Below, piece by piece: positions 63,546 to 64,000 of a stretch of DNA of 64,000 bases. The stretch is from Shewanella piezotolerans WP3 (GTDB lineage Bacteria > Pseudomonadota > Gammaproteobacteria > Enterobacterales > Shewanellaceae): assembly GCF_000014885.1 (NCBI RefSeq), contig NC_011566.1, forward strand, positions 5,082,501 through 5,146,500. The letters run 5' to 3'. Each line of letters opens with the position of its first letter. Within the stretch, counting starts at the first letter, position 1. The translations under genes were made by a program, and so were the position numbers. Under the pieces are notes generated by a model, which saw nothing but the letters and a program-made list of their open reading frames with translations, searched no databases and was not told where the DNA came from.

Positions 63546-64000
63546 CTATTTCTGTTGTTGTGCTTGAGGTTTCTTATCAGCCACTAAAGGACCAGCCTTA
63601 ACAGGTGCTCCAGGGCGAATTTTTTGCAGACCTTCAACAATAAGCTGATCACCCACATTCAAACCTTCGGTAATACGCCACTGGTTATCAATCACTTGTG
63701 CAGTGGTCACAATACGTGATGCCACTTTACCGTCAGTAATCACCATGGCGACAGCCTGGCCTTTAGTGTTACGAGTAATCGCACGCTGCGGCACTAGAAT
63801 CGCCTCTGGGTCAGTACCAGTATTGAGTACAGCACGCACGTACATACCCGGCATTAACAGACCGTCAGGATTAGGGAATTCAGCACGTAAAATCACTGAG
63901 CCGGTATTCTCATTAACGCTGACTTCAGCAAACTGCAATAAACCATCATGCCCGTAAGTCGAGCCGTCTTCCAAAATAAGCTTCACACCCGCATTTTCAG
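63546..64000 (-). CDS. RND efflux periplasmic adaptor (AcrA type), partial
   Basis: Only the C-terminal part (about 151 residues) is in the window; the gene continues beyond 64000. The visible part has the beta-barrel and membrane-proximal domains of AcrA-like adaptors (DGLLQFAEVSVNENTGSVILRA, NPDGLLMPGMYVRAVL, VPQRAITRNTKGQAVAMVI, LIVEGLQKIRPGAPVKA). It precedes the permease gene in one operon. The lipoprotein start and regulator should lie beyond the edge. Confidence 0.93.
   Translation of the reverse strand, partial: ENAGVKLILEDGSTYGHDGLLQFAEVSVNENTGSVILRAEFPNPDGLLMPGMYVRAVLNTGTDPEAILVPQRAITRNTKGQAVAMVITDGKVASRIVTTAQVIDNQWRITEGLNVGDQLIVEGLQKIRPGAPVKAGPLVADKKPQAQQQK

Overview
The window looks like a chromosomal segment of a Shewanella-like marine gammaproteobacterium (Alteromonadales). 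This rests on content and family resemblance only: greB facing ompR-envZ, RsmJ and RlmJ rRNA methyltransferases, a LemA/DUF3137/transglycosylase operon, several secreted peptidases with PPC domains, an RND pump, integron-type gene cassettes and a recurring small mobile repeat. No rRNA or tRNA gene was seen.

The most unusual region is 585-7274. It reads as an undescribed RiPP (ribosomally made, modified peptide) locus. In order it holds a Mor-like regulator, a cytosolic subtilisin with the PatA/PatG-type C-terminal domain of cyanobactin maturation proteases, two tiny precursor-like ORFs (3529-3687 and 3758-3892), a prolyl oligopeptidase and two small proteins I do not recognise. The two tiny ORFs share an identical 15-residue start (MKLPTQSQPIERTTY) written with nine synonymous codon differences, then diverge. 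No YcaO heterocyclase or other cyanobactin tailoring enzyme is present. A small mobile repeat has landed between the ribosome binding site and the start codon of the last gene.

From 7.4 to 36.3 kb the window is mostly chromosomal housekeeping and accessory genes: greB, ompR-envZ, a HlyD plus C39-peptidase ABC exporter, a chemotaxis receptor, outer-membrane proteins (one frameshifted), a peroxiredoxin, MarR, a CYTH protein, a MocR regulator that has lost its PLP lysine, adenosine deaminase, an M9 collagenase, HdeD and rsmJ. At 36.6 kb a 72-residue peptide with a double-glycine-like leader and a duplicated EGTICPPG motif is a plausible orphan substrate for the C39 exporter. From 37.5 to 52.5 kb come a large metzincin with PKD/GEVED/PPC domains, rlmJ, an M28 peptidase, LysR and MATE, the LemA operon, and an AbgT transporter. 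Just before the AbgT gene lies a tandem array of about 195-bp units, each ending in an intrinsic terminator, which looks like a multicopy small RNA locus.

From 52.9 to 59.2 kb is a mobile island. It looks like a remnant of a chromosomal integron cassette array on the minus strand: three small cassette genes and attC-like palindromes, broken up by a group II intron, an IS110-group element and an IS1111-type element. No integron integrase is in the window. The window ends with a composite copy of the small repeat and an AcrAB-like efflux operon whose adaptor gene runs off the edge.

Four copies of one MITE-like repeat (6538, 19332, 42274, 59872) tie the window together. Two of them sit inside expression signals: one splits a Shine-Dalgarno from its start codon, the other fills the loop of the rlmJ terminator. 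All names rest on motif recognition by eye; no database search was run.
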